Below are positions 45,707 through 57,087 of a stretch of DNA of 64,000 bases, piece by piece. A program made the translations under genes and the position numbers. The DNA is from Parascedosporium putredinis. Taxonomy: Eukaryota; Ascomycota; Sordariomycetes; Microascales; Microascaceae. The first letter of the stretch is position 1; each line of letters starts with the position of its first letter. The stretch is from positions 4,030,001-4,094,000 of the forward strand of contig CASHTG010000012.1 of NCBI GenBank assembly GCA_949357655.1, written 5' to 3'. The notes below the pieces were generated by a model, which saw only the letters and a list, made by a program, of their open reading frames with translations, did no database searches and was not told the DNA's origin.

Positions 45707-46835
45707 GGTTGTTTCTTCAGTGCGCACGAGTAATGGCGGTACAATTGCAAGCGATGCTGCCTCCAAACCATCGTCGCCGATCGTGGTACTAATCAGGGCA
45801 TGGTCCGGCAAGGAGTGGTGAAAAGATTGAAAGGTAGATAGATCAATGAAAAGGCTCGTGACACTAGCGGTTTGTTTGCCATCGAGACTCCATCCGCCGA
45901 TCCCGGGTTGAGCATGCTAAAGAATGACATGATCTGTGGGGTAGCCGTGACGGGTCCATACCAATGGATCTATTTCATCTGAGCCCAGGGTCTTATCATC
46001 TTACATAATAACTCACCCCCACATGGTCGCCATACCTCCCCACGAAACGAGCAGGGCTTTGATCTGACAGCACATCACACTGCACAGGAAGTTCCGCCCG
46101 GCCTGGTTGTTTCTACTCACGTGATGCTTAGTCATTGAGAGTTGCACGTGCCGTTGATTCTCCACCTGGATCCTCCCCTTCCAAGGCCCGACAGGCACTC
46201 GGATTGGGTGGTTGGACCCCACAGCACTGGTCACACCGAGCTTGGAAGCAAAATCATTCACTTCGACCAAGTTTAGGTCCTTCTCAGAGCCTCGCCTTGC
46301 AAAACCTCCTTCAAACCATCCTTCACATATCAACATAAACACCCGAAAGTGCCCCGCACAGCAACGACTCAAAGACGTCCGAGAAGAGAAACAATCCCCT
46401 GTGCTCCTCCTGCTAGACGCACATCCAAAGATCAAACTTATATGCGATAGCACATGCCCAATTCCATCGCTTGAACCCTTCTCAAAAGACCAACCCCTCT
46501 CTTTACGCCACTGCTGATCTCTCTGTCACCAAAATCCCCCGTTTCTCGAGAGAATCACGCACACCCGAACTCCTCGATTCGCTCGACACATTGAGAATCA
46601 CGTTCTCCCATTTTCTAACGATCATTGTTCTTCTACTCCTCCAAGGCGACTATCTTTCTCCACAGGCGGCCGCTCAATTCAATTCCTCCAAGCCACCCTC
46701 CCATCGTCACCGACAAGAAGCGCTCGACGCCATCCCACCTTTTCCTTCTAGGGCGACACCTCTGTGTTTCCCTCGTCGCCGTCCCACGTTCACTCCTTCT
46801 TCCCCATCCAGACAGTCTTATCTTCGTATGCCACA
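45707..46835. other. Intergenic, includes long leader of DHH1
   Basis: No gene recognised. From about 46300 the plus strand is pyrimidine-rich and open frames are random; this looks like the long 5' leader of the helicase gene. Confidence 0.45.
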
Positions 46836-48674
46836 ATGACGGACGCCCTTGCGGATAAGCTCAACCTCGCCCACATCAGGTATGCATTGTCACCATGACA
46901 TTTCTTCAATCTCCAGACATGACCTCGCTAACCCACCCTTTAGCGAAGGCACAAATGATGACTGGAAGAAGGCGCTCAAAATTCCTGCGAAAGACGGCAG
47001 GAAACAAACTGAAGTAAGTTAAACCCCATCTTCCATGCGTCGGTCGAACCGTCTCGGCCCCTACCTTGGCAATCTTCTTTTTTTTAAAAAAATAAAAAAT
47101 AAAAAAGAAAACCATTGTATTTATCTCGTCACGGTGGAACCGTGTTTTGATCGATGGGAGCATTCTAGGAACTAACACTGTGGCTTTCTAGGATGTAACG
47201 AACACCAAGGGCCTCGAATTCGAAGAGTTTGGTCTCAAGCGCGACCTATTAATGGGTATCTTCGAAGCCGGTTTCGAGAAGCCTTCCCCTATCCAAGAAG
47301 AAGCCATCCCCGTTGCCCTCACCGGCCGAGACGTACTTGCACGAGCCAAGAACGGAACCGGAAAGACTGCTGCCTTCGTCATCCCCGCTCTCCAACGCAT
47401 CAACCCCAAAGTTTCCAAGATCCAATGCCTCATCCTTGTCCCCACCCGAGAACTGGCGATGCAGACGTCACATGTCTGCAAGTCGCTAGGAAAGCACCTA
47501 GGAATCAACGTCATGGTCACCACCGGAGGAACCGGTCTTCGCGATGACATTATCCGACTTCAAGATCCTGTTCACATAGTAGTGGGAACGCCTGGCAGAA
47601 TTTTGGATCTGGCGGGCAAGAATGTCGCCGATCTAAGCGAATGCCCGATGTTTATCATGGACGAAGCCGATAAGCTTCTCTCGCAAGAATTCACCCCGTC
47701 ATCGAGCAGCTCCTGCAATTCCATCCCAAGGATCGACAGGTCATGCTCTTCTCCGCGACCTTCCCCCTCTCCGTCAAGGACTTCTCCGACAAGAACATGA
47801 CCGCCCCTTACGAAATCAACCTCATGGACGAGCTGACACTTCGTGGTATCACGCAATACTACGCCTTTGTTGATGAGAAATCCAAAGTCCACTGTCTGAA
47901 TACCCTCTTCTCCAGACTGCAGATCAACCAGTCCATCATCTTTTGCAACTCGACAAACCGAGTCGAGCTTCTTGCGAAGAAGATCACCGAGCTTGGATAC
48001 TCCTGCTTCTACAGCCATGCCAAGATGGCCCAGCAGGCCCGTAACCGAGTATTCCACGATTTCCGAAACGGCGTCTGCCGTAACCTTGTCTGTTCTGATC
48101 TCCTCACCCGCGGTATCGATATCCAAGCGGTCAACGTTGTCATCAACTTCGATTTCCCCAAGAATGCCGAAACCTACTTGCACCGCATCGGTCGATCTGG
48201 TCGATATGGCCACCTTGGTCTAGCTATCAACTTGATCAACTGGGACGACCGGTTCAATTTGTACAACATTGAACGGGACCTAGGCACCGAGATTCAACCC
48301 ATCCCTCAGACCATCGACAAGAGCCTCTACGTCTACGAGAATCCCGAGAGCATTCCTCGCCCCATCTCCACCCTCAAGCCTGCTGGGGCCAGCCAGCCCA
48401 ACGCGGCTACCCCCAGGGCTTCAATGGGCAGCCTCAGGATCAAGCACAGGCTCAGCAGCACCGTGCGCAGCACGCCCAGCAGCAGCAGCCCGCGGGTCCA
48501 ACCCCCAACTTGAACTGGCAAACCCAAAACCTGACCAACAATGGCCCCGGACAATATCAGGGCAACCGTGGTCGTGGCCGCGGTCGAGGATACCACGGCT
48601 CCGGGCGCGGTCGTGGCAACTATAACAACTCTGGGCGAGGCAGAGGCCAAGGCCCTGCTATCCAGCAATCCTAA
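46836..48674 (+). CDS. dhh1: ATP-dependent RNA helicase DHH1 (DEAD box, DDX6 family)
   Basis: Cytoplasmic DEAD-box helicase of mRNA decapping and P-bodies. Exons: 46836-46879, 46944-47013 and 47192-48674, about 532 residues. Motifs in order: Q motif ([14 protein letters not shown]), I (AKNGTGKT), Ia (PTRELA), Ib (TPGR), II (DEAD), III (SAT in LFSATFP), IV (IIFCNST), V ([11 protein letters not shown]) and VI ([10 protein letters not shown]). A Gln-rich and RGG/GRGRG tail follows, as in filamentous-fungal DHH1. Two one-base losses, CCCC at 47694-47697 just after DEAD and CCCCC at 48410-48414 before the Gln-rich tail, shift the frame; with one extra C each, the protein reads to TAA at 48674. The second intron contains an A/T homopolymer-rich stretch near 47080-47110. 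Confidence 0.95.
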
Positions 48675-51494
48675 GCCCCTCGATCACGTCGCCCCTGTAC
48701 CTGGACCGGGTATGGGGGCTTCGTGCCACGGAGCGGCCAGGGCTCCCTCTACCCTGAGTCACTCCCTTGGAGTACCGCAGTCGTTGTTATCTGTACATAT
48801 CTACGCATCAAGTCGTTGTTATCCCTTTTTCTTTTTCTTTTTCGTTTTGGTTTTCAATCTCGGCTATGGAGGCGGAGGGGATATCTCCTAATTTTCCTTT
48901 GTGGACATGGCGGAACTGACGAATCGAGGAAATGCTTACGCTGTCGACGCAAACGAGCCTTGAATATTCCTCATCTTTTGTTGCTCTGTACCATATCCGC
49001 TTGGTTGTCTGGGACACATCCTCGTCATCTTCGCATCCCCTCTTTTCTCCTCTTTTTCTCTCCTCTTTCTCGCGCATCCCTCACCCCCTCATTCTTTTCT
49101 GATCTAGTCGAGGATATTTTATCTCCCCAATAACCTCGGCCTAGATCTCGACCAATCACTTCCGATTCAACGGCGATAAACTCCTATAGCGAGCGGCCTC
49201 GTGAGGAATGACATGCAACACTCTCGACTTCCGAGGCGAGGATCAGCATGTTTGGTTACTCGCCTCATCTTAGCTCCTCTATCAAGCGATTTGCCCCTTT
49301 ATCCTACAACATGCATAGCTTGGATCAAGGCTTCGCTTGTCGTTGGACTCTCCGTTTTTTCCCTTCACCCTTTTTCTTTTTAGAGCAGGTGCTCACCACC
49401 GCTGGCTTGGTGTCGGGTGGGCCCGATTCAACCTCTATATACTCGTCCGGCTTTTAATTCGGTACCGTCAGCTACAGTTGACTCGACGACGGCGACTTTG
49501 CTTTTCACGAGGGTGAACTGTTGCGATATACCATGATTTTCGGTTGGACTTCATGAGGTGGCGTTGTGGCTGGCATTGCCAGGTCAAGAGGACAAGGCAT
49601 GGTGTCGTGGTGTTCAATGGCGTACAGAGGACATTCGAACGAATGTTTTTCTCTTTTTTTCTTTTTTTAACCAACATGGCCCCACTTTGCATCTGATGCA
49701 TTTCCGGAGCTCTCGGATGAGCTGGATTTTAAGAGGGCCACCGCGAGCGGATCGCGGCGAGCAAATGAGCCCTAGCGAAAATGGCTTTGGCCGGTAGCAC
49801 GAGCGGCAAAGCAACGAACCATATGTTACGACTCCAAACCTCGGCAGCATACACGTTGTGGGCAGCTTCCGTCTGACCTACACACGCCATGCGATTGTGC
49901 CGTGGTACCTTCGATCGATGGCAACATCAATTGATGGATTTGGTGTCGGCCAGTGACACCAGCACCAGAAACCCAGCTTCGCTCGAAACCAACCTTCAAA
50001 GATAAACGGCGTGCATTTATACTGATGTACTATGATATCCGATACCCACCGTGTGTTTCTTCTTTTACGCTTTCTCCTCCTCCCTTGCGCTTCCTCACCC
50101 AACTTTCGAGAACAAGAACGGCGGCTCTTTCTGTTACTTCTGTCCAAGGCCATGCCGACAGTACGGAAGGCCGCGAGGCTAGACCCCTACCTCCCCGCTC
50201 CTTGACCGAGTTTTAAGGAGGTACGATGAGATATGGGAAAGGACAAACGATCAAGCGACAAGACGATTTGATGAAGGATTAAACAAAAATGCCAAACACA
50301 CTAGAGAAAAACTTAGAAAAATATTTTTGGGGAGGGCAGAGGACCTGTATCGCCATACCGAGAAGCTCAAGGCCTCATTCGTGGCTTCCTTTTTTCCCTC
50401 TTCTCTTCACGTACCTTTTGCGGGCTGTGAAGCAGTAGGTTATAGGTGGATATTGGGTCTGGCAATAAACAACAACCATAGTGTTGTCCCTCTCTTACAT
50501 ACGTTTCCCTCCACTTTTGATGATGCGTGAGGCCAAGAGGCCAAGACTCCCAGTAGATGTTGACTTGATTGAGGCACTTACATAGAAGGCTCTGGCTCAA
50601 GGACTCCAGTTCCATCTCTCTTCCACAATCTCCTGAATCATCTCCCCGTTCCGTGGCAACCATCTCCACTTGTGTAGTAGCAAGGGATTGCGGCTTATCA
50701 GCAAGACTTTTACATCAGCAGCTGCATGCCTTGCACTTGGATCTACTTCTCCTACTTACAGAATCAAAAGCATAAGGATTCCGATGATAGTTTCAAAGCT
50801 AAGGAACCCATGCCATAGATAACCTCGATAGTTCTCCAATATCCCGTGAACCCTTGGCATCCAGGTAGGCCAATACTTGTTCCTGAAGTGTGACAACCTC
50901 CCTCTAACCTGAAGTACTTTCACAGGCTGTTAACTGGTATTGCTTACTTCCTATATCTCCCCGTCGTATCTCCCTTCTCGTACTTTTTTCTCTCTATGCT
51001 ACTCTCTGCCCTTCCCTGGCATGGTCCTTCCTCTTGTAGTCCCTTTCAATATGATGTTTGGTACGCCGAAAAGCCTGGCCCTTGATCAAACCAAGCTCTG
51101 TTGACCCCCAGGTTGATGCCCTCTGAAAAGAAACTAGAGGTTCCCGAGGTACCGAGTCACGTACTGGAGCAGGAGCACAAGTGTTTACTTGTAGACTCTC
51201 TATTCTGACCCACAACTTGAGCTGGAGCAAGGACCTGATTCATCTAGAGTCCTTTTTTGCTGAGAGATAGCGAGATCTTCTATGGATAGCGCCTTCCAGT
51301 ATTTCCCTAGTGATTCTGGCCTCCTACTCTTTCTTTCTTAATCATATAAAACGACCATACCTATATTGTAACCTACCTGATCTTTCTCGTTCTCTTCACC
51401 TCTCTTTTTCCTAGCTTCTTTGACAGCATCGTGATCGACCATCACTAAAGAACCATCAGTGCTTATCCACATCAACACTTGTTTCGCTTTCAAA
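48675..51494. other. Intergenic, 2.8 kb without a supported gene
   Basis: Begins with the 3' flank of DHH1 (T-rich at 48825-48850). No protein signature, RNA gene or mobile element is recognisable; open frames are short and random. Confidence 0.45.
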
Positions 51495-51556
51495 GTAAGC
51501 TAAGGGTTACCGTCTACTTCCCTTAACTATTCCCTTCTTCGTCTTTATTCTAACAG
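51495..51556 (+). other. Leader intron of the 2EXR gene
   Basis: CAAA|GTAAGC donor and TTCTAACAG acceptor with an internal TAAC branch-like site, lying entirely before the ATG at 51571. Confidence 0.45.
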
Positions 51557-51570
51557 GCAGCTCTCTAGCC

Positions 51571-52911
51571 ATGGATCCTGTTTTCAGTGATCAGTTCGGT
51601 GACGATCCCCCATCCCTCTAGAGCCATCCACCAACAATTCTTCCAATGAACCTCCTGTCCTTGAACAGTTTAATGGCCAGCCTACCGCCGCCGATTTAGA
51701 ATGGTCGACTCCACCTCCTTATGCAGCCCATCGTGAACCCGCTCAGGAGCCCATTACGTGGTCCGGCCCTCCTCCTCGGCTTCCCATGGCAGGCTACCGA
51801 GGCAACGGATATGGGCCCAAGAAAGAGCCAACCCCTCAGCCCCCGAAGCCCATCAAACCATTCCCCCTGTTCCCCGACTTCCCCCGAAATTCGGGCCATG
51901 ATCTTCGAAGCCGCCCTGCCCCGCCCCGGCTTCAACTACTTCCAGTTCACAACCCGCCAGCTGGAGGAAAAGCACGCCTTCGCCATTTACGCCCACAAGG
52001 CCGGCACCCTCTCCGAGTGGAAGACCATTGCCAAGGTCTCCCCGAAGCCGAACACGTCGTGGCGCTCGCCCACACCCGCGACGAGCACTTGCACTACCTC
52101 GACTCCAGGCGCCAAAACGGGTTCAACCCGGTCGAGGACCTCGCCGTCTTCAACTTCATGCCGCGGCCCTGGAACAACAGCGGATGGGCCACGCCCGTCC
52201 GCCTATCCGTGCCCCGACAGGTCTACGAACTCAATTTCGTCGGCCTGCGCCGCGTGGGCCTCACGTACCGCAGCTTCCACTTTCGCTGCCCCGAGGAAGG
52301 CCACGCCCTGCCCAACAACCCGATGCCTGATGTGCAGCACCCCGGCCCGCAGTGGCCGATGAGGCACTCGCCGCAGACTCGCGCCAAAAAGTGCCTGGGG
52401 CCTTGCTATGTCTCGGTCATGGTTTTCCCACGCTGGTTTCAGGACGCCAACGTGCTGTACTTGCTCGTGCGCGCCAACGGCGGCGATCTGGTCAAGGAAT
52501 TCAGAAACCACCTACGCCTTTACTTTCCTCACTTGTCCCAGGCCAAGGCGCTGCCCATTTTCCTTCGAGAACTGAAGAGCAGTAAGTTCTCTAGACCTCC
52601 CCCTCCCTCCCCTCCCCTCCCCCGAAAAAATGGAGGAGCGATGTCGGCTAACAAGATCGGTCCCCTATACCGGGACATGTAGGCATCCCCGAGGTTGAAG
52701 TCTGCCGCGACGCGAAAACGTCTGGATCGAGTTGCCGCGCTACCTCGCCCGGACCATGATGACCCCTGCCGCCCTAGGACCCTGGGACGTATGCCATATC
52801 CTCCGCAGGGAACATGCGCGTCTTCTCCGAGTAGGTACGGAGGGCCTCAACCCCAACATGCAGTTCAAGGTGCTCGTCACCACCACCGCCATGACGACCG
52901 ATGCGGAGTAG
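51571..52911 (+). CDS. 2EXR domain protein
   Basis: Two coding exons, 51571-52581 and 52683-52911, about 413 residues. A Pro-rich N-terminus (MDPVFSDQFGDDPP, then PPPRLPMAGYRGNGYG) leads into the 2EXR signature PEIRAMIFEAALPRPGF. Then come QFTTRQLEEKHAFAIYAHKA, HLHYLDSRRQNGFNPVEDLA, CYVSVMVFPRWFQDANVLYL and the C-terminal VWIELPRYLARTMM. 2EXR proteins are a large fungal-specific family of unknown biochemical role, often F-box-like in local pattern. The frame is broken at 51607-51611 (CCCCC), 51881-51885 (CCCCC), 52040-52043 (CCCC) and 52715-52718 (AAAA), each repaired by one or two bases of the same kind. Confidence 0.75.
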
Positions 52912-54063
52912 TTGCGGGTATTCGTTTTCTGGGGAGGTTCAACCTCTTTTGTTTCCTTGGTAGGTTCATCGCCCTGCCTCATGTGCCTCTCCAAGATGCT
53001 AACAAAGTACCTTGGCGTTTAGTGTCCAGTTTCCAACCCTTCATTCAATGATATGCCCCCAATTTGAACAACGGCATTATCGCGACTTCCGTCACAGCAC
53101 AGCACACAGCCGGCCCAAGTACACGTAGGGCCTTGGTATCCCATTTCGTATCGAGTTCCATGGTTTTTTGTTCTAGGTTGGGAAGAAGGAGAGCTCCGGG
53201 CAATTTACTCAGCAGAACCACCATCTGGGTTAAGTTCACCATCGTAGGGGCAGGGTCGTTGCTTTGTTTTCATTTGACAACACCTCCCTCGTTCAATTAC
53301 CGTCTCGCTCTCGTATCTTAGTTTCCAGTCTCTTTCATTCTTACCATCATCCCCTTTGTATTTTGCGTTTCAAAACAGACAGATTGCTTCAAGTTTTGCT
53401 ATTCCATTGCCCCTTTTACACATTGCCCCGTCACCAGCTTAAAAGCAAAAATAAAAAAATAAAAAAATAAAAATTGAGATAGACATCGTATTAGTTCGAT
53501 TGAAGTTGAGAGTTAACAACCCAAGAGATAGAACTCTCTAAATCTAGGTACATACGAATTCACAATTGATGTATGTCAAGATTCACATAACGCCATTGGC
53601 ACCATCCCCTTCCAACCACCTACGTCGAGGCCCATCTCCGATGTCCTCTGTGGCATAAGAAATGGAGGGCCCTTTTATGGTGGAATTGAAACATGGAAGA
53701 GCAATCAAATGCAAACTTTTATTTCTCTTCGTTCTATCTCCCTACACTACAGACGTGATAACATAAAAGAAAAACAGTGGGAAACCCGAAGCGTAAAGTG
53801 TAGCTCATCCTCCAACACCCAACAATGCCCACATCTATTATTTATCCGTGTCTAAAACTTTTTAGTTCTTTCTTTTGTTCGCAGACTAAGACGAACACTG
53901 TGCGCGTTCTTTTCACTTTATAGAGAAAAGAAACGAATGAGAAGAGGAAAAAGAAAGCAAGAAGAATACATGTAATAATACAGTTTTCGACGATTTCGAG
54001 TCGTGGGGATGTTTAGGGAAATAAGGGGTATCAAATCAGGTAAAAAGAAAAAGAAAAAGAAAA
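52912..54063. other. Intergenic, convergent 3' flanks
   Basis: No gene recognised. AT-rich with an AAATAAAAAAATAAAAAAAT-like stretch at about 53446-53472 that may serve as a polyadenylation region for the 2EXR gene. Confidence 0.45.
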
Positions 54064-57000
54064 TCAAGAGACAACAATCGTTCTCGTCGAAGGCAAAGCA
54101 TTCTCCTCGAGTATTTGCGCCCCCTCCTCCCAGCCCATCCCCTTGGCAATGCCCAGCGCCGTGCGGCCTCCCTCGCCGACGACGCTCAAATCAACGCCCT
54201 GGCTCGCCACGAGCCTCAGCATCTCCACGTCGCCGTTCTCCACCGCCTGCATCACCGCGTTCCACCCGCGGTACACAGTGTTGACGCCCGCCCCTTGGCC
54301 AGGAGCAACCGCACCGTGCCCGTGTTGGACCCGTCCGTCCGCCGCAGCGCCTTGACGAGAGGCAGGTGTTCGCCAAACGCGTTGGGATCGGCGCCGCGGT
54401 CGAGCAGGTAGCGGACAATGTCTTCCCTGTGCTCCCGGATAGCCGTCGTCAGCGGCGAGAACACGCCGCTGTTCTTTTCTTCGATGTAGAAGCCTGCGTC
54501 TAGGAGCGTGGCCACACTTTCCAGTTCGTTGGCGATGATGGCTTGCTCCATCACGCTCGGGTACGCGTGGATGTCCTTGATATGCGGGATGAGCAGCTTG
54601 AGGATGTGCGGGTGCTGCACCGATAGGCAGATGGGCCACTCGTTGTTGCCTCTCTGACTCACGTCCGCATTGTGCGAGAGGAGGAGTGATACTGCGTCTG
54701 GCAGATCAGAGCGGATTGCCGTCGTCAGCGGCGTGTAACCCCTGGTGCCTTTGCATTGGGATCCGCTCCATGGCTGAGTAGCCATGCCATGGCCGACACG
54801 TTCCGAGCCCGCGCGGCGGTCTCGAGTATCGACCCAGGCTTCTTAATGTCTGCTCCGGCTTCTAGTAGGACCGGGAGCATATGGTTCCTCGACCGCATCA
54901 CGCACTCTTCAATCGGGTAGCTTACCGCCACTGAGTTGGCGTTTGCTCCGTTGCTCAACAGCAGGCGTACAATGTCTACACGGTTGTCGCGGATGGCCGT
55001 GCAAAGTGGCGTGTAAAGGGCATCCTTTTGACGTTGGGATCAACTCCCGCCTGCAGGAGGATTCGCACAGACTCGGAGCTATTGATAGATGTTGCCAGTT
55101 CCATTACCCCCGGCGCGTATAGGAAATCGGCCCCACGTGCCAAAAGGTTGCAGAGGCAGACCGGCTTGTATACCGCCATCCAGAGTACATGTTCTGGCCC
55201 TGGTAGGTTGGGATCCGCGCCATGGTCGAGGAGGGACGTGACAATGTCGGGTCGGTCCGCCAGCACAGCTTGGCACAGCGCCGTCTTCCCCTCATCATTC
55301 TTGACATCAGGGTTAGCATCGTACGCCAAGAGAAGCTCAGCGATGCGCCTCGGCGCGGACTCGTTGATTGCTTTGACCAAGGGCAGGCTACCCTTGGAGG
55401 AGAGCAGGTTGGGGTCGGCGCCGTATATGAGGAGGAGCTGCACGAGACTCGCATTTCGTTGTGAAATTGCTAGATCAAGAGGTGTCTCGTTGAAGCGACC
55501 GGCCGCGAGATTCGGGTCGGCTCCGTACTTGAGAAGGATCTTGGCCCCTTCCGGGTATGCCACGCGGATAGCAGAGTAAATCGGCGTGACCCCATCGGTA
55601 TCGGGTCGATTGGGGTCCGCTCCAAAGAGGAGGAGGAGCAGTAAACTTTCGGTATCATGGTGAAGGACGGCCTCTCGAACAAGGTGCATCTCGGGGCTGT
55701 CGGGGAGACACCCTTGTCGAGAACCTGCTCGATCATCCGGTGGTTCCGTCCCTCGATGGCAGACGTAAGTGTCGTGCGCAACGCATCCTTATTTCCCCGT
55801 CCACGTTTTCCGCTGCCCAGCGCGGCATTGACTCGGGATCTGCTTTGATCCTGAGAACTGTATCGGCGTCCATGGTCGCCAGGTCGAAGTTCTCCATCTC
55901 TTCGATCCAGGGACCCGCCTCATTAAGCGTGGAGGCTGGTGCATCCTCTCCGGCCGAGTGGTCCGAGATGCGTGTCCAGCGAGGGTGAATACTTGAGCGT
56001 GGGGTTGTTTGGCTGCCCGATTGTTGCTGGGCGCCCGTGGCTGTGACTGTCTGAGAGCTGGGGGCAGTTGATACGCTATCGCTCACGGAGCGAATGTCCG
56101 GGGTCGGCCTAGCAGGCTCTTCGTTGGTACCGGATAGCTGAGAAAGAGACGCTCGTCTCTGCAGATCAAAGGGAGAGCTGTCGGCATACCTATCCTGAGC
56201 TTGGCCATCTGACGCAGAGGTGGCCGGGGGTCTTCGAAACCTTGCATGGCAGAGGAGTCTGATTCTCGATTCGCATGATTCATCAGTCTCTCGAGCTCTG
56301 CCGTCCTAGTACGCCTCCCAATGGTAGGGCGCTTTTTTATGTTGTCTAGCGTGGCGACCAGCCCAGTGTACCCAAAGCCCGGCGTGGGCTCCCCAGAGGT
56401 CTTGCCGAGAGACCACTGCAGGACAATCACACTAGCCCTTAGAGAGTCCCTTGACCGCACGAGCATCGTTCTCATGCGTTCAACGTCCCTGTCGGCAAAG
56501 ATCTTTCGCCACTGGCTTTGGAGACGGGCCACCGTGCCCTTTTGTTCCACCTCGATGTTCTTCTGGAGCATGTTGTCGAGAATCTCAAAGTCGTGGATCG
56601 TGTGGCGGAGTCGGGTTTCTAGCACGTCTTTCGTATCTTCGGGAAGCTCTCTCGTAGGCCCTGTCGGCGAGGCACTACGTTGCGAGGCCGGTCTGGTATC
56701 CGTCCTGCCATCCTTCCTCTTGCTGTATTCTGACAGCCCGGTCTCAATGGACCACAGAATCCGGCAGATTTCGAGGAATAAGTGGGCAAGCTTGCTCAGT
56801 CCCGCTGGGCGGTTTCGGGCATTCGTGAGAAGCTCCACTAGCCGCACAGAGATGTTGTTTCCCAGCAGGGTCGCCCTCGAGCACAGGTTTTGGAGCGTAA
56901 CATCCGCCGCCTCCGGGCGACGAGTCCAGTCTCCAACACTGCTTGGTGAGGGTAGGCCTGAACTCGAAAAGCTGTTATTAGTCCTGTGGACGGATGCGGA

Positions 57001-57087
57001 GACACGCTTGCATGGAGCTGTGGAGGACTGTGGTGGGCCATGTGGGGATGAAGGTTGTGACACGGTAGTGTCATCTATATTTGGCAT
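54064..57087 (-). CDS. Large ankyrin-repeat protein with helical N-terminal domain
   Basis: One intronless minus-strand gene of about 1008 residues. Residues 1-60 are Ser/Pro-rich. Residues about 60-260 form a helical domain (LLGNNISVRLVELL, KLAHLFLEICRILWSIETGL, LRHTIHDFEILDNMLQKNIE, LRASVIVLQWSLGK) reminiscent of the Helo-like N-terminal domains of fungal STAND/NLR-type proteins. A disordered linker follows, then about fifteen ankyrin repeats (GADPNRPDTDGVTPIYSAIR, LLLIYGADPNLLSSKGSLP, LLLSNGANANSV, YLLDRGADPN), ending TRTIVVS. No NACHT or NB-ARC P-loop is visible. Ankyrin arrays bind protein partners; the role is unknown. Frame breaks at 56100-56103 (GGGG), 55792-55794 (TTT), 55026-55029 (TTTT) and 54291-54294 (CCCC) are each one base short. 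Confidence 0.78.

Noticed and set aside
39680..48674. Reading GatB, Nudix, J-domain and DHH1 as pseudogenes
   Set aside because: Four neighbouring housekeeping-type genes all broken only at homopolymers, with otherwise perfect conserved motifs, fit sequence error far better than decay.
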